Assembly (NCBI RefSeq): GCF_029633865.1
Contig: NC_079220.1
Location: 56,264,477 to 56,328,476, forward strand
DNA from: Lampris incognitus
Lineage: Eukaryota > Chordata > Actinopteri > Lampriformes > Lampridae
Length of the DNA stretch: 64,000 nucleotides
Reading direction: 5' to 3'
This document shows, piece by piece, positions 1 through 12,372 of this stretch; the first letter of the stretch is position 1, and each line of letters opens with the position of its first letter. Below the pieces are notes generated by a model that saw only the letters and a list, made by a program, of their open reading frames with translations, made no database searches and was not told the DNA's origin. Position numbers and translations under genes: made by a program.

Positions 1-145
1 TGGAGGGTCTATGCAAAGTTGAGTTTCGTATGGGGTGCTGATACCCTGAGGACTGTGGGGGTTCTCCTGCCTCCGGGATTCACTCGACTGATTTGGCCTA
101 CTTCTTAAAAAGTATTGGTCAATGCGAGGCCCCTTACCGAGCACA

Positions 146-986
146 CTAAGGCACTTCTTTTTGCCTTGATGGATCTTGAGACCCTTCACTGATGTAACCT
201 TTGACCAGCCACAGATGCAGCTGTGCAGCTTTTGTCCTGCCACGTTCTTTCTTGGCAGCTTGTATCTGGTGCCAGATGATATTAGCATGCTCCAGACATC
301 CTGAGAAGCCATGGATCCCGGCTTTCTGCACTGATGTATTGACAAAGTTGTTTCTTTGCAGGAATGTGGAGAGCCTTTGGGCAATCCCACTAAAAAATAT
401 CTTTCCCTCTACATTATGAAGGCTGATCTGGCGAAACTGGCTGATGCAGGAAGAGTTCTTCTCCTTGGGGATCAGAATGCCTCCTGCTCTTCGCCATGCC
501 CTGGGTATGACTCTTTTCTGCCATGCCACTTTCATCAGCCTCCAGAGGTATTTCAGGACTCCAGGAGTGTTCTTATAGAGGCTATACTGATTACCATTGG
601 GCCCAGGAGCTGACATCGATCTTGCCTGCTTTACCGTCCTCTCCACCTCGCCCAATGTGGGGGGTCTTTGTGTCCATATGGTGGTCAGGTGGGTTAATTG
701 GTGGCATGTCATCCGGGATGGTGACTGGCTCATGTCTCCGGACATCAGAGTAGGTCTTCTTTAGGTGCTCTTCCAGATCTCGTATGGGGACTCTAAGGCT
801 CCCATTTTTCTTGCTGTCAAAAAGGCTCTTGACAAAGCTGTAAGGGTTGCTGTAGAAATGAATCCTAGCCCGTTCTTTCCTCTTATGCTGTCGTCTTAGG
901 TGTTCTGCTCTTCGCAGCTTTGTCAAACGCTGCTTTATTTCAGCCTGCAGTGCATCAAGCCCAACCCTCTCTCCGTCTGTGGCCAT
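146..986 (-). pseudogene. RLE-type LINE, linker and start of reverse transcriptase (first unit)
   Basis: A copy of the linker plus RT segment, with the same one-base frameshift. Residues GPNGNQYSLYKN correspond to GPNGNQYRLYKN in the other unit. Downstream (below 146) the frame again meets zinc-finger-region sequence, so the window opens inside the tandem array. More units may lie to the left. Confidence 0.65.
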
Positions 987-989
987 CCT

Positions 990-1715
990 CTACTGCTTCC
1001 TCAGTTGTCTTCTCTCCTTCACCAACCTGTCAATTTCCCGCTGCCTCCTGGATTTTGGCTGGGTTGAAGGGTCTATCTGCCTACTGGGTATCTTCTCCTT
1101 TACCCCAAATCTCTCTACGCCATAGCTGTAAATGATGGCTCCCATGCTCTCCAGTTTTCTTTCAACTGTTCCCTTTTGACCTTCTAGTAAGAGGACAAGG
1201 TCAGAGTTGATGGTCTCCCACTCAATCTTCTGGCTGGACTTGGGCCACAGGATTTGAGGTTTTCTTCCTTCCATCTTCCTCTCTGCTGCTGGCTGTGGCT
1301 GGCTGGGCTCCAGACCGGAGTCCAGTGGAGGGTCTATGCAAAGTTGAGCTTCGTCTGGTGTGCTGATACCCTGAGGACTGTGGGGGTTCTCCTGCCTCCG
1401 GGATTCACACGACTGATTTGGCCTACTTCTTAAAAAGTATTGGTCAATGCGAGGCCCCTTACCGAGCTCACTAAGACACTTCTTTTTGCCTTGATGGATC
1501 TTGAGACCCTTCACTGATGTAACCTTTGACCAGCCACAGATGCAGCTGTGCAGCTTTTGTCCTGCCACGTTCTTTCTTGGCAGCTTGTATCTGGTGCCAG
1601 ATGATATTAGCATGCTCCAGACATCCTGAGAAGCCATGGATCCCGGCTTTCTGCACTGATGTATTGACAAAGTTGTTTCTTTGCAGGAATGTGGAGAGCC
1701 TTTGGGCAATCCCAC
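990..1715 (-). pseudogene. RLE-type LINE, zinc-finger part (second unit, junction-fused)
   Basis: A second copy of the zinc-finger domain (SCICGWSK...HQGKKKC) and its linker, ending in the same TAG as the other unit (990-992). The first 50 or so codons are not native N-terminus. They are RT sequence of the preceding unit read in another frame, a product of the tandem junction near 1563. This shows the duplication breakpoints lie just upstream of the zinc finger and inside RT. Confidence 0.68.
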
Positions 1716-2311
1716 TAAAAAATATCTTTCCCTCTACATTATGAAGGCTGATCTGGCGAAACTGGCTGATGCAGGAAGAGTTCTTCTCCTTGGGGATCAG
1801 AATGCCTCCTGCTCTTCGCCATGCCCTGGGTATGACTCTTTTCTGCCATGCCACTTTCATCAGCCTCCAGAGGTATTTCAGGACTCCAGGAGTGTTCTTA
1901 TAGAGTCTATACTGATTACCATTGGGCCCAGGAGCTGACATCGATCTTGCCTGCTTTACCGTCCTCTCCACCTCGCCCAATGTGGGGGGTCTTTGTGTCC
2001 ATATGGTGGTCAGGTGGGTTAATTGGTGGCATGTCATCGGGGATGGTGACTGGCTCATGTCTCCGGACATCAGAGTAGGTCTTCTTTAGGTGCTCTTCCA
2101 GATCTCGTATGGGGACTCTAAGGCTCCCATTTTTCTTGCTGTCAAAAAGGCTCTTGACAAAGCTGTAAGGGTTGCTGTAGAAATGAATCCTAGCCCGTTC
2201 TTTCCTCTTATGCTGTCGTCTTAGGTGTTCTGCTCTTCGCAGCTTTGTCAAACGCTGCTTTATTTCAGCCTGCAGTGCATCAAGCCCAACCCTCTCTCCG
2301 TCTGTGGCCAT
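1471..2311 (-). pseudogene. RLE-type LINE, linker and start of reverse transcriptase (second unit)
   Basis: The frame at 2311-1916 continues the zinc-finger frame with a basic HLRRQHKRKERARIHFY linker. It then shifts by one base near 2000 into the frame at 2070-1471. That second frame holds the RT opening: SAPGPNG, then RAGGILIPKE and FRQISLHNVEGKIF. These match RT motifs 0-2 of R2-like LINEs. The frame then crosses the duplication junction near 1563 into antisense-like sequence and stops. The catalytic YxDD region is absent, so no working RT can be made. Confidence 0.7.
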
Positions 2312-2314
2312 CCT

Positions 2315-2974
2315 CTACTGCTTCCTCAGTTGTCTTCTCTCCTTCACCAACCTGTCAATTTCCCGCTGCCTCCTGGATTTTGGCTGGGTTGAAGGGTCTA
2401 TCTGCCTACTGGGTATCTTCTCCTTTACCCCAAATCTCTCTACGCCATAGCTGTAAATGATGGCTCCCATGCTCTCCAGTTTTCTTTCAACTGTTCCCTT
2501 TTGACCTTCTAGTAAGAGGACAAGGTCAGAGTTGATGGTCTCCCACTCAATCTTCTGGCTGGACTTGGGCCACAGGATTTGAGGTTTTCTTCCTTCCATC
2601 TTCCTCTCTGCTGCTGGCTGTGGCTGGCTGGGCTCCAGACCGGAGTCCAGTGGAGGGTCTATGCAAAGTTGAGCTTCGTCTGGTGTGCTGATACCCTGAG
2701 GACTGTGGGGGTTCTCCTGCCTCCGGGATTCACACGACTGATTTGGCCTACTTCTTAAAAAGTATTGGTCAATGCGAGGCCCCTTACCGAGCTCACTAAG
2801 ACACTTCTTTTTGCCTTGATGGATCTTGAGACCCTTCACTGATGTAACCTTTGACCAGCCACAGATGCAGCTGTGCAGCTTTTGTCCTGCCAGTGCTGAT
2901 GATCCATCGGTTGCAGTGCTGGTCGTCCGACTCATTGTCAAATCCTTTCCTTGTTCCGTTACCGTGTGATCCAC
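2315..2974 (-). pseudogene. RLE-type LINE, N-terminal zinc-finger part (third unit)
   Basis: This 219-codon frame carries one CxCGW-x-KVTSV-x-GLKIHQGKKKC motif near residues 36-57, a single Cys-Cys-His-Cys finger. Such a finger lies at the N-terminus of R2/NeSL-like non-LTR retrotransposons that encode a restriction-like endonuclease; the protein binds target DNA and element RNA. A basic, Gln/Lys-rich linker follows. The frame ends in TAG at 2315-2317. The same frame continues with the ATG at 2311, so a single nonsense codon separates the two parts. This unit keeps its own upstream sequence, so it is the natural 5' part of the element. The family assignment rests on motif recognition; the exact clade is uncertain. 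Confidence 0.7.
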
Positions 2975-3070
2975 CTGTGAGTCATCTTGCGCCCCCGCTC
3001 TCGCAGACTCTGGGGGTATTCTTCTCCTTAAAATTTTCGTAGCAATATTGGGTGGATCCAGGAACGCTAA

Positions 3071-3343
3071 CTAGCGATGGGTCCTGCTAGTATGAGTCGC
3101 TAGCCCATACCAGCCCCGTGTCGGTCTATTCCCTCCTGTCAGCAGTCTTTCCAGGCCGTCATCTGGTCTTTCCCTGATTGTCAGCTGCCCTTTCGCAGCG
3201 GTCACTGGTTTACTCCAGATATTCAAGATTCCAAAAAAAGGACTGGTTGTTAAAATCCCTAGTGTTTGCACTGCAACAGATTCAGTGGAGATTAAACTGG
3301 AGATGTCTGCCAAGGTGACATTGCCACCACCAGGACACATCAT
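3071..3343 (-). other. Probable 5' region of the RLE-type LINE
   Basis: A 90-codon open stretch just upstream of the zinc-finger ORF on the same strand, with no recognisable domain. It lies between the C-terminal end of another LINE copy (3413-3676) and the N-terminal zinc finger (2974), so it is most simply 5' UTR or leader sequence. Confidence 0.35.
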
Positions 3344-3412
3344 CAGTTGTGTACCACAGCATCACAGAGTGTTTCGGCCTTTTATCACAAGACACCCTCC
3401 GCTGAGGCAGGC

Positions 3413-3676
3413 TCACCACAGGTTGATCGGTCCTGGGTGTGTGACCTGTGGGTAGCTGTTCACCCTGGCAGCCCAGACGGCGTCTCTCCTTTTCATCCAG
3501 ATCCAGTGGCTAGTCCTCTCAGCAGTGTTGGCTAGCTCTTTGATCACTCTCCTGTGGGCCTGCTCCCTGACTCCTAGTTCCCTCAGGAGTTTTGCTGTGG
3601 AGCTGGCAACAAAGCCCCTACAACCCACCTCCACAGGGCGCACCTTCACCTTCCAGAGTTCACAGTAAAGACACAT
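3413..3676 (-). pseudogene. C-terminal end of an RLE-type LINE ORF
   Basis: The frame holds VEVGCRGFVASSTAKLL followed by an alpha-helical stretch and ERTSHWIWMKRRDAVWA. This is the conserved tail seen after the restriction-like endonuclease in many fish R2/NeSL-like ORFs. It lies in the same orientation as, and immediately 5' of, the N-terminal zinc-finger region. The arrangement is therefore tail-to-head: end of one copy, then start of the next. RT core and endonuclease are missing between the two. Confidence 0.65.
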
Positions 3677-4087
3677 TGAGACAGCTTATGGAAATTAGAA
3701 AATATGCTCTGATCTTATACCTTTTTGTTCCCAGTAAAAACATGAGATGGGCCTATACCTTAAATTAATCACGAAACAAACAAAATTCCTGTAACTGAAA
3801 ATAATGTAAGATTTATTTCTTATTTTATACATTGAACACAATATACTTACTGAACACAAAATAATTATCTGTGCCAAAACTATAACAAATTATTTAAAAC
3901 AAATAAATAAATCATATCTAGGACCTTAAAGGACAACAATGAGATGGGTATATGCTTTAGTATACACATGAAACAAACAAAATAATTTATAATTTGAACA
4001 CAATATGCTGAACACAAAAAGTTAGCCCATAATTTGAAAAGCAGGACTTTTTAAAGAAATCTTTTATAGAACTTTTCCCATGTTTTC
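3677..4087. other. AT-rich non-coding segment with a degenerate direct repeat
   Basis: No ORF with a recognisable product. A block beginning gagatggg and containing gaaacaaacaaaat occurs at about 3743-3786 and again at about 3940-3983, roughly 197 bp apart, with substitutions. It lies just 3' of the minus-strand nuclease-like gene and may be that gene's 3' UTR. Confidence 0.5.
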
Positions 4088-5822
4088 TCACTCGCTTTCT
4101 GAGTCACAGCTGCTATCACTGCTCTCAACTCTAGCAGTATGTATTCTGCTGCATTTGCTCGCCAGTCCTTGGCAAGGGCACCCGATGTAGTACGGAACTG
4201 CCTTCCTTGCACATGAACAGTTCTTCTGACAACCCTTGACACATGCACATGAGATTGTCGTTTTCATTAAGACAGACCAGGCTGGCTTTGTTGCCGGAAC
4301 AGGAACTGCATGTCCATCAACCAGAGACCAACCAAATTCAGTGCATGGGGGAATTTCTGGCTTGGCGATATGTGCATTCTTGTCAATGATAGTTGCCAGC
4401 GCAGCCCTTTTCAGGTGTAGCATAAATGCATCTTCTGTTGGGGGTAGAAGCTTTAATAGAGTTGACTTGTTGTTCAAAAACTTGTACACTCTCAATTTGC
4501 CCAGATCGGCCCCCTCAAACTGATCAGCTGTGGATGTGTACACTGATATGGTGAGGTCCCGCGCCTGATTGAGAAGGTTATCGGTTATGGTATCACTAGG
4601 GTTCTCACCAAAGTCTTCAAGTGCAGGGATGTCAGGACTTATGCTGCTCTTGAACCATACCTTCTTCCCAGTGAAATATGGGTAGCTAGTTGTGTCTCTA
4701 CCACTCAGACTGTGGATGAATGGCATGGCACAACACTGTGAAGGTCCCAGAGCTACATCCATCTCATGTATAGGCAGGTATGCATTCTGACCTGTTCTAA
4801 CCCACATCTCTGGTAGATCACTCAAGTGTGTTGCACCATAGTACAGACATGTTGTAATGATATCAGTGTCATTAGCATGTATGACAACTCTTTCAACTCC
4901 CTCATTCTGGACAGTGTAGAGTGTGTGGAGGATTATCCTAGTGTCAGCCTCCTGCTGTGTTGATTCCAGAGCAGGAACATCCATCACAGAACCTGCGGAG
5001 AGCACCACACTCTTTGTCTCTTCCTTGAATCCACCACCCAGGTAGAGATGAGTAGGGCCCAGATCACTCCCCAGTTGCTCCTCCTCACACCATCTTTCAC
5101 AGAGAAAGCTCAGCAAGTTTGCTTTGTTAGTAGACACATCAAAAAACTCATGTGGATCTGGAGCTGTGTACTGCTCACTGACTTCATACACTTTGGCTGG
5201 TTTGGATCGAGCATATCTTTGTTGTTGCTCAGCTGACTTGATACTGGTTCCACTGTATCTGTCACAACAGAAGTGTATTATTTCAGTACCACGAGGCACA
5301 TCAGTCAGCAGCAGGTGTTTGTATCTGTCAGCGATTGCTCCAAATCGTTCATCTTTGTGAAAAGACCAGTGTCTTATGGCAGACATAGCATCTACAAGTA
5401 CTGCTGTCTTGAGGATGTTTTGGGGTAGATCAGCATTGATGGTTACTTTGGTCTCCTCTTTCAGGACCTTTACAAGGCTGGACCTGGTGCCAGTTCTCAT
5501 ACTGCCATCTTCCGTGAAGAGGGATAGGGGAAGGTCACCGTACTCGTGGTTGCCTACAAAGTCAACAATGTCGAGTTCTCCACCACTAGCAATGATCTGT
5601 GTCATATGCAGAAGGGCAGTAACTTCATTGCTCTTGCCAGTGGTGCAGGTTTTCCCCCCAGACTTCTTTGGTTTCATGTGTTGTGTGTGGAAAGTGTTAA
5701 GCTTAACAACACTTGTCTTTTTATGATGACTGGTAAGTGACTCAGACAGTGCCTTCAAACCAATTTCTTTTACACTTAACAGGTTGTCCTTGACTATAGC
5801 ATCTGCACACTCACCAGTAGAT
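4088..5822 (-). pseudogene. FEN1/XPG-like nuclease core plus Cys-rich tail (C-terminal segment of the large gene)
   Basis: Numbering follows the 556-residue frame that starts at 5758. It is also open upstream to the Tc1 insertion at 5822. Acidic motifs line up with flap endonucleases: LVDAMSAI (D123), CDRY followed by Lys/Glu/Arg (D166), QEADTR (E270, D272), HANDTDI (D297, D299) and LSGRDTT (D355) before TGKK. FEN1 has VDAS, FDGK, EAEA, EDxD and GSDY followed by GIG-PK in the same order and with the same internal spacing. This predicts a metal-dependent 5' nuclease or PIN-fold domain. A C-terminal cluster at C504, C506, C510, C514, C516, C527, C529 and C536 resembles a CXC zinc module. An acidic Ser-rich tail ends the protein. 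This segment has no internal stop. Family function is unknown; the nuclease role is inference. Confidence 0.75.
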
Positions 5823-5823
5823 A

Positions 5824-7458
<1,635 letters not shown>

Positions 7459-8391
7459 TATATTGAGCAGGGACGACGTGGGTGTTGTGAATGGGTTGGT
7501 CTCTACTGCTGCTGTGACCTTGACTACCTTCTCTGCATCCTTGTTGACACGACTCTTGCCAGATTCATGGTGTGGGCTTGAGGTATGGAGGTGCAGCATA
7601 GATTTGAGCTCTGCAGAAACGGCTGCAGTCAGTGGTTTTGTGTAGATCCACTTCCTCCTGGCGGCAGGGTTAAGGGTAATACCATCGAGACCACTGGCCT
7701 CTTTGGCATCTGCGTTGTACATCTGCTCGAGAATCATGTCAGGAGAGACACCATTGTGGTTTCCATTTACTCTCCTCCCTACAAATGCACCTGCGATCAA
7801 AGCTTCGTGTGCCTCTGGAGCTGTCTCTGGCAGTTTCTTCATCTCAGACAAATACAAAGGCAAAGACTGCTGCCCATATTTGTAATGACCTGCTACAGTG
7901 AGATAAAGTAGCATCTGTGCTGACTCACAGAGATGTCCTTCCCAGTTGCCTTCTCGCTGGTAATAGATGAACCTGTGGAGAATGTCTGACATCTCAAGAA
8001 AGCTTGACCAAAAAACTGCAGTTGGTTGATTCTCAAGAGATTCCTGGAAAAGTGACATCTCTTCTCGTAGGATAGATAACTGTGGACTTGACATTTGGAT
8101 GATCTCCAGCTTCTCAGTACCTGTGGTGCCTTTCTCAAACAACACCTTCACAACATTTTCGACTTGTGACTGCCAGTGTTGTGATTCTCTCTCTGCTGAC
8201 CACGCCTCAAATGCTTGCCAGTACAGGCGCCACATGGCCTCACTGAGGATCCTGAGGGCATGCATTGTTTGGTAGTAGTCAGCCTTCTCTCCAAACATCT
8301 TCTTGGCAGTCCCTTCCTGACACAGGCCAGCTGCTACAAGGATATCTTCTGCGCCTGCATCCCTGATGATCTTGCAAAAAGCCTTCATGTA
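7459..8391 (-). pseudogene. Large nuclease-like gene, third segment
   Basis: Open minus-strand frame between two Tc1 insertions. It begins TAC ATG AAG at the family-B insertion and runs to CTC AAT ATA at the family-A insertion, about 311 codons. It is mostly predicted helical (RDAGAEDILVAAGLCQEG, ALRILSEAMWRLYWQAFEAW), with no catalytic motif I can name. A conserved block LSEMKKLPETAPEAH followed by FVGRR lies in its second half. It joins in frame to the nuclease core downstream. ORF calls beginning at 8394 or ending at 7324 include a few transposon codons and should be trimmed. Confidence 0.72.
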
Positions 8392-9972
8392 CACTGCTCA
8401 AAAAAATAAAGGGAACACATAAGCAATGCGATGTAGCTCCAAGTCAATCACACTTTTGAGATATCAACCTGTCCAGTTAGGAAGCAACACTGATTTGTGA
8501 CTCAATTTCACCTTTTGGTAAATTGTCTAATTTCCAACAGGTTTAAATTAGACAATTTGCAAGACAACCCCTATAAAAGGAATGGATTTGCAGGTGGTGG
8601 CCACAGACCATTTGCCTGTCCTCATCTTTTCTGGCCGATCTTTGGTTAGTTTTTCATTTTGCTAGTGCCCTCACCACTAGAGGTGGCATGAGGCGGTATC
8701 TGCAACCTACAGAAGTTGCTCAGGTAGTGCAGCTCATCCAGGATGGCACATCAATGCGTGCTGTGGCAAGAAGATTTGATGTGTCTCCCAGCACAGTGTC
8801 CAGAGCATGGAGGAGGTACCAGGAGACAGGCCAGTACACCAGGAGACGTGGAGGGGGCCGCAGGAGGACAACAACCCCGCAGCAGGACCGCTATCTGGTC
8901 CTTTGTGCAAGGAGGAACAGGAGGAGCACTGCCGGAGCCCTACAAAACGACCTTCAACAGGCCACTAATGTGCAGGTTTCTGCTCAAACAGTGAGAAACA
9001 GAATGCATGAGGATGGTATGAGGGCCCGACGTCCACAATTGGGGCCTGTGCTCACAGCCCAACACCGTGCAGCCCGATTGACCTTTGCCAGAGAACATCT
9101 TGGTTGGCAGATTGGCCATTGGCGCCCTGTGCTCTTCACAGATGAGAGCAGGTTCACACTGAACACATGTGACAGACGTGAGAGAGTCGGGAGACGCTGT
9201 GGAGAACGTTCTGCTGCCTGCAACATCCTCCAGCATGACCGGTTTGGCGGTGGGCCAGTGATGGTCTGGGGAGGCATATCCTTGGAGGGCCGCACAGACC
9301 TCTACGTGCTAGCCAGAGGTACCATGACTGCCATTAGGTACCGGGATGAGATCCTCAGACCCATTGTCAGACCATATGCTGGTGCAGTGGGCCCTGGGTT
9401 CCTGCTCATGCATGACAATGCTCGTCCTCATGTGGCCAGAGTGTGTCAGCAGTTCCTGTATGTCGAGGGCATTGATGCTATGGACTGGCCTGCACGTTCC
9501 CCAGACCTGAATCCAATCGAGCACCTCTGGGACATCATGTCTCGTACCATCCGCCAACGCGATGTCGCACCACAGACTGTCCAGGAGTTGACCGATGCCC
9601 TGATCCAGGTCTGGGAGGAGATCCCTCAGCAGACCATCCGTCGTCTCATCAGGAGCATGCCCAGACGTTGTAGGGAGTGCATACAGGCACGTGGAGGCCA
9701 CACACACTACTGAGCCTCATTTTGAATCGTCTTGAAGAATTTCCACAGAAGTTGGATCAGCCTATGTTCTCATTTTCCACTTTGATTTTGAGTATGATTC
9801 TGAATCCAGACCTTAATGGGCTAATGATTTTGATTTCCATTGATCATTCTTAGGTTATTTTGCTCTAAACACATTCCTCTGTCTAATAAATAAAGATTTT
9901 CAGCTGAAATATTTCATTCATCGAGGTCTATATTGTGTTTTTTAGGTGTTCCCTTTATTTTTTTGAGCAGTA
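8392..9972 (+). mobile_element. Tc1-like transposon, family B copy 1 (1581 bp)
   Basis: Left end CACTGCTCAAAAAAATAAAG after TA at 8390-8391; right end is its inverse before TA at 9973-9974. The outermost base at the transposase-3' end is A where G is expected, as in copies 3 and 5. The transposase is in plus orientation, the only one of the five copies so placed. One base is missing from the host flank next to the right TA. Allowing for that, the target was the Tyr codon of ACT TAC ATG in the nuclease-like gene. Confidence 0.95.
8688..9713 (+). CDS. Tc1 transposase, family B copy 1, intact frame (341 aa)
   Basis: Complete DD34E transposase. Residues 8-47 form the first helix-turn-helix ([20 protein letters not shown]...), residues 51-60 an Arg/Gly-rich hook, and about 65-110 the second helix-turn-helix. 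Catalytic residues are D152 (TDES), D243 (HDNARPH) and E278 (NPIEHLW). Relative to the other copies it has Gly for Trp168 (RERVGRR) and Pro for Ser190 ([10 protein letters not shown]), near conserved catalytic-core motifs, so activity is doubtful despite the open frame. The ATG lies about 296 bp inside the element. Confidence 0.93.
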   Translation: MRRYLQPTEVAQVVQLIQDGTSMRAVARRFDVSPSTVSRAWRRYQETGQYTRRRGGGRRRTTTPQQDRYLVLCARRNRRSTAGALQNDLQQATNVQVSAQTVRNRMHEDGMRARRPQLGPVLTAQHRAARLTFAREHLGWQIGHWRPVLFTDESRFTLNTCDRRERVGRRCGERSAACNILQHDRFGGGPVMVWGGISLEGRTDLYVLARGTMTAIRYRDEILRPIVRPYAGAVGPGFLLMHDNARPHVARVCQQFLYVEGIDAMDWPARSPDLNPIEHLWDIMSRTIRQRDVAPQTVQELTDALIQVWEEIPQQTIRRLIRSMPRRCRECIQARGGHTHY

Positions 9973-11077
9973 TAGTTATAAGCTTGGTGAAAGCCCCCAG
10001 CAGCAACACCACATTGCAAAACTCTTCTCTATGTTTGTCTCTGATGGCAACTGCCAGTTCATATGTAGCTTGATCTCCAATAATAATTGTGTATTTGTCT
10101 CCCAATGCACGGGATGTCTTGACCAGTCGTTTCCTCTCTTCTTTCAGAACAGCAGGATCGGTTGGAGATGCTGGGATGAGAGGAAAATAGCCAATGACGC
10201 TGGCTGGTCTTTGTGGGTGGAGCTCTGCACAGAATGCAGAAAAGCCAGGCAGTCCTACCTCTGTATCTTGCGGAGGATTTAACAGTTCTGAAGTTGTAAC
10301 CATTCCTGCTATGCGCCACATAAGCAACAGGTCTTCAGCTGTGCCATCTGAGGAAGTCTCCAGACTTTCTTGCTTTTCAATATGCTCAAGTGACCTGGAC
10401 CTCTGCCTGTCTTTAGCTGATATGTGACACATGGGAGCAGGTGGTAAAGTGATATCAGAGAGGGTTTTTCTTCTGTTAGTGCTAGATGTGGGGAGCCTGG
10501 CACCCTCCTGGCCTTTCACAATGTTTTGGTTTTCGATTATTATTGCAGTGGTGGCATTAAAACTCCCACCCTCCAGTGTCTTCTTCTGCCAGTCCAGATT
10601 ATCAATAGCAAATACATGGGGAAACTCACTGTTTTTTGTCATGGTCTCAGGGACATAAACACCATCCGTTTCAACCTGCTGCATTACCTTCTCACTTTGT
10701 GCTGTCAGCTGACGCTGCAGACGCTCATAACTGATCCCAAACCCCAATCTGTTGTTCATCATTATTAATGATTTACTACGTGTCTGGTTGAATAAGTGGT
10801 AGGTAGAGGCTCTGCCCAAAGGTGTTGGTATCCCAGAGATATACTGGAGGATATACTGTGACATAATAATGGCTTTTTCTGATGTTGGTGGATCAACAAT
10901 GACTCTTCCATCAACACTGGGTTTCTGTATCTTGTCATTTAGTAGCATGGCTGTAAAGTTGAAGAGTGAGTCAGGAACCATCTCGTTAGCAGATCTGAGG
11001 GATATCTCAGTTGAATCCTTCTCAAAGCTTTCCCTTCTGCACTTCCCGCAATCGACTCGAATAATTTTTGCAGCTTG
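9973..11077 (-). pseudogene. Large nuclease-like gene, second segment
   Basis: Open from the codon after the TGA at 11078-11080 down to the family-B Tc1 insertion, about 368 codons. The 355-residue ORF starting at 10981 is only its later part; reading back from there the frame stays open through CGKCRRESFEKDSTE to 11077. Conserved-looking features are GIPTPLGRASTYHLFNQTRS, FAIDNLDWQKKT followed by GGSFNATTAI, and the end block VVLLLGAFTKLIT. No enzymatic motif is recognised. The Asn-Leu-Asp-Trp block with a following Gly/Thr stretch looks structured and would be a useful family signature. Confidence 0.7.
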
Positions 11078-12103
11078 TCACATTGCATTATATTTCTCGC
11101 CTTCCTCATTATTTGCCTCTAGTTGCCTCAGCTTCTTTAGGGCATCGCCGAGGGGTACACCAGATCCACATATGAATCCTGAACCACAACTCTGGTCAAG
11201 TATTGAAACACGTTGTCCATAGTGTTGTTGCAGCTTCAATTTCAGTAAACGTGGTTCGTACTGATCTGCAGTTTTGATGCCAAGCTCCGGCAGAATTTCT
11301 CTGTACCGGTCACATAGTGATTTCACAAGGAATCCTGACTGGTCATGGAAAAAAGGAACTTCCAGCTCTTCCACAAGGCGGGAGAATGCAACAGCATAAA
11401 GATTTACCCTTTGCTTTCCAGAATTAACACGCTGAGCCTTGAAGCTGTTCATGCATGATTTGTGGTAGGCTATATCATTGGCAACCATGTCATGACCCGG
11501 CCCTGTCAGTCTGAGCAATGTGTCATATCTGCCCAGCTTTTTTGCTTTCATCTCAATGGCCCTTTGACTGTTTTTTGTTGAGACCTTACAGTTTGGCTCT
11601 CTGTGCTTCATCCATTGTTTATTGCAGATGACACGTTTCTTTTTGGCTTCAAATTTTTCTGTGTTTTGTCTCGTGAACCTGATACTGTGTTGTGCTGTGC
11701 TACATCCTGAGCTGGTCAAATCTTCAGTTGTTACATTCACATCACCAAGACGTCGCTTCTCAGCATATTGGTAGCTTTTCTCATTTAAGTACAAATTCCA
11801 ACATTTTGGGTGCCACTTCGGTGTACTCTCTTCAAACCATTTTTCTTCTCTAGACACATGGTGCAGTCTTTGGAATACCTCATCTTGTCTAGCATTCATG
11901 GCCTTTGTAAACTTTGAGATTGATTGTGAACTACTACAGTACAGGTCTTTTGCAGAGTCTTGTTGACATAGCACACACTTTTTGTAGTCAGTGGTGTTGT
12001 CTTCACGGCTCTTCTTACAGGGTTCATGCTGAAGTGTCACAGAAATCTCTGCCATACGTTTCTTTGGCTGGCTGGTCATCTTGCTACAGACAAAAACATA
12101 CAA
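11078..12103 (-). pseudogene. Large nuclease-like gene, N-terminal zinc-binding segment
   Basis: 341 codons ending in TGA at 11078-11080, after which the same frame is open again. Two putative zinc-binding modules are visible: C43-x2-C46 with H98-x2-C101 (KCVLCQ and KWHPKCW), then C160 and C172 with H214-x2-C217 (RVICNK and YHKSCM). The second Met (MTSQPKK, residue 9) is an alternative start. The TGA could come from CGA by CpG decay. Basic, charged sequence around residues 10-35 could be a nuclear signal. The whole reconstructed gene would be about 1600 codons, on one strand with no introns seen. Confidence 0.7.
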
Positions 12104-12214
12104 ACAGATTATTAGTCTCTCTGGTCAATAGGGAAGACAATTATTAAAATAGGAAACATGTTTTAAAAAAAATTAAACAGTAAATTAACATACTAAAATA
12201 TTTGCATATGTAGC
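12104..12214. other. Short AT-rich flank between the nuclease-like gene and the Gypsy array
   Basis: About 110 bp without ORF or repeat. It is either the upstream region of the nuclease-like gene or an intron. It ends exactly where the LTR terminus begins (TGTAAC at 12215). Confidence 0.5.
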
Positions 12215-12234
12215 TGTAACCCCTTCTTCACTGG
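12215..12234 (-). repeat. 20-bp stub of a Gypsy LTR (left edge of the array)
   Basis: The terminal 20 bp of the LTR (TGTAACCCCTTCTTCACTGG) are present, identical to the starts of the LTRs at 13926 and 24424. At this point the sequence jumps to the protease-region text cataaatcccctc found in the full element at 22730. The join is at a shared tggc. A deletion removed nearly the whole 3' LTR and most of pol of this first element. Confidence 0.85.
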
Positions 12235-12372
12235 CATAAATCCCCTCTATCTGCACAGGCACCTCAGTAGAGGGCCCCACTAAGCCAGCCGGCAGGGGTG
12301 ACTGGCTTACTTTAATTTGAGGTAAACATTGTGTGGAACGGATTTTGTGTGATGGAGCTCGACGCCGTTCCA
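12235..12372 (-). pseudogene. Gypsy element 1: protease-region remnant
   Basis: Matches 22730-22867 of element 2: a short stretch upstream of the protease, encoding ISQSPLPAGL...EVPVQIEGIY-type sequence, cut off before the LLDSGS active-site motif. It is the last piece of element 1 before the deletion to the LTR stub. Confidence 0.75.

Larger units (their letters stand above)
1..2892. repeat. Direct tandem duplication, 1325-bp unit, about 2.2 copies
   Basis: The string beginning tggagggtctatgcaaag recurs at 1, 1326 and 2651, giving units of exactly 1325 bp. The third unit runs only to about 2892, where the sequence leaves the repeat (gtcctgcca then gtgctgatg). The units differ by few substitutions, so the duplication is recent or homogenised. 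Each unit holds the same internal LINE segment on the minus strand: zinc-finger domain, linker and start of reverse transcriptase. At every internal junction the RT frame runs directly into the upstream zinc-finger region. Confidence 0.93.

Noticed and set aside
8940-9707. ORFs of 98-132 aa antisense to the family-B Tc1 transposase (also at the other four copies)
   Set aside because: They repeat in every copy because the transposase sense frame is conserved; no known domain; shadow frames.
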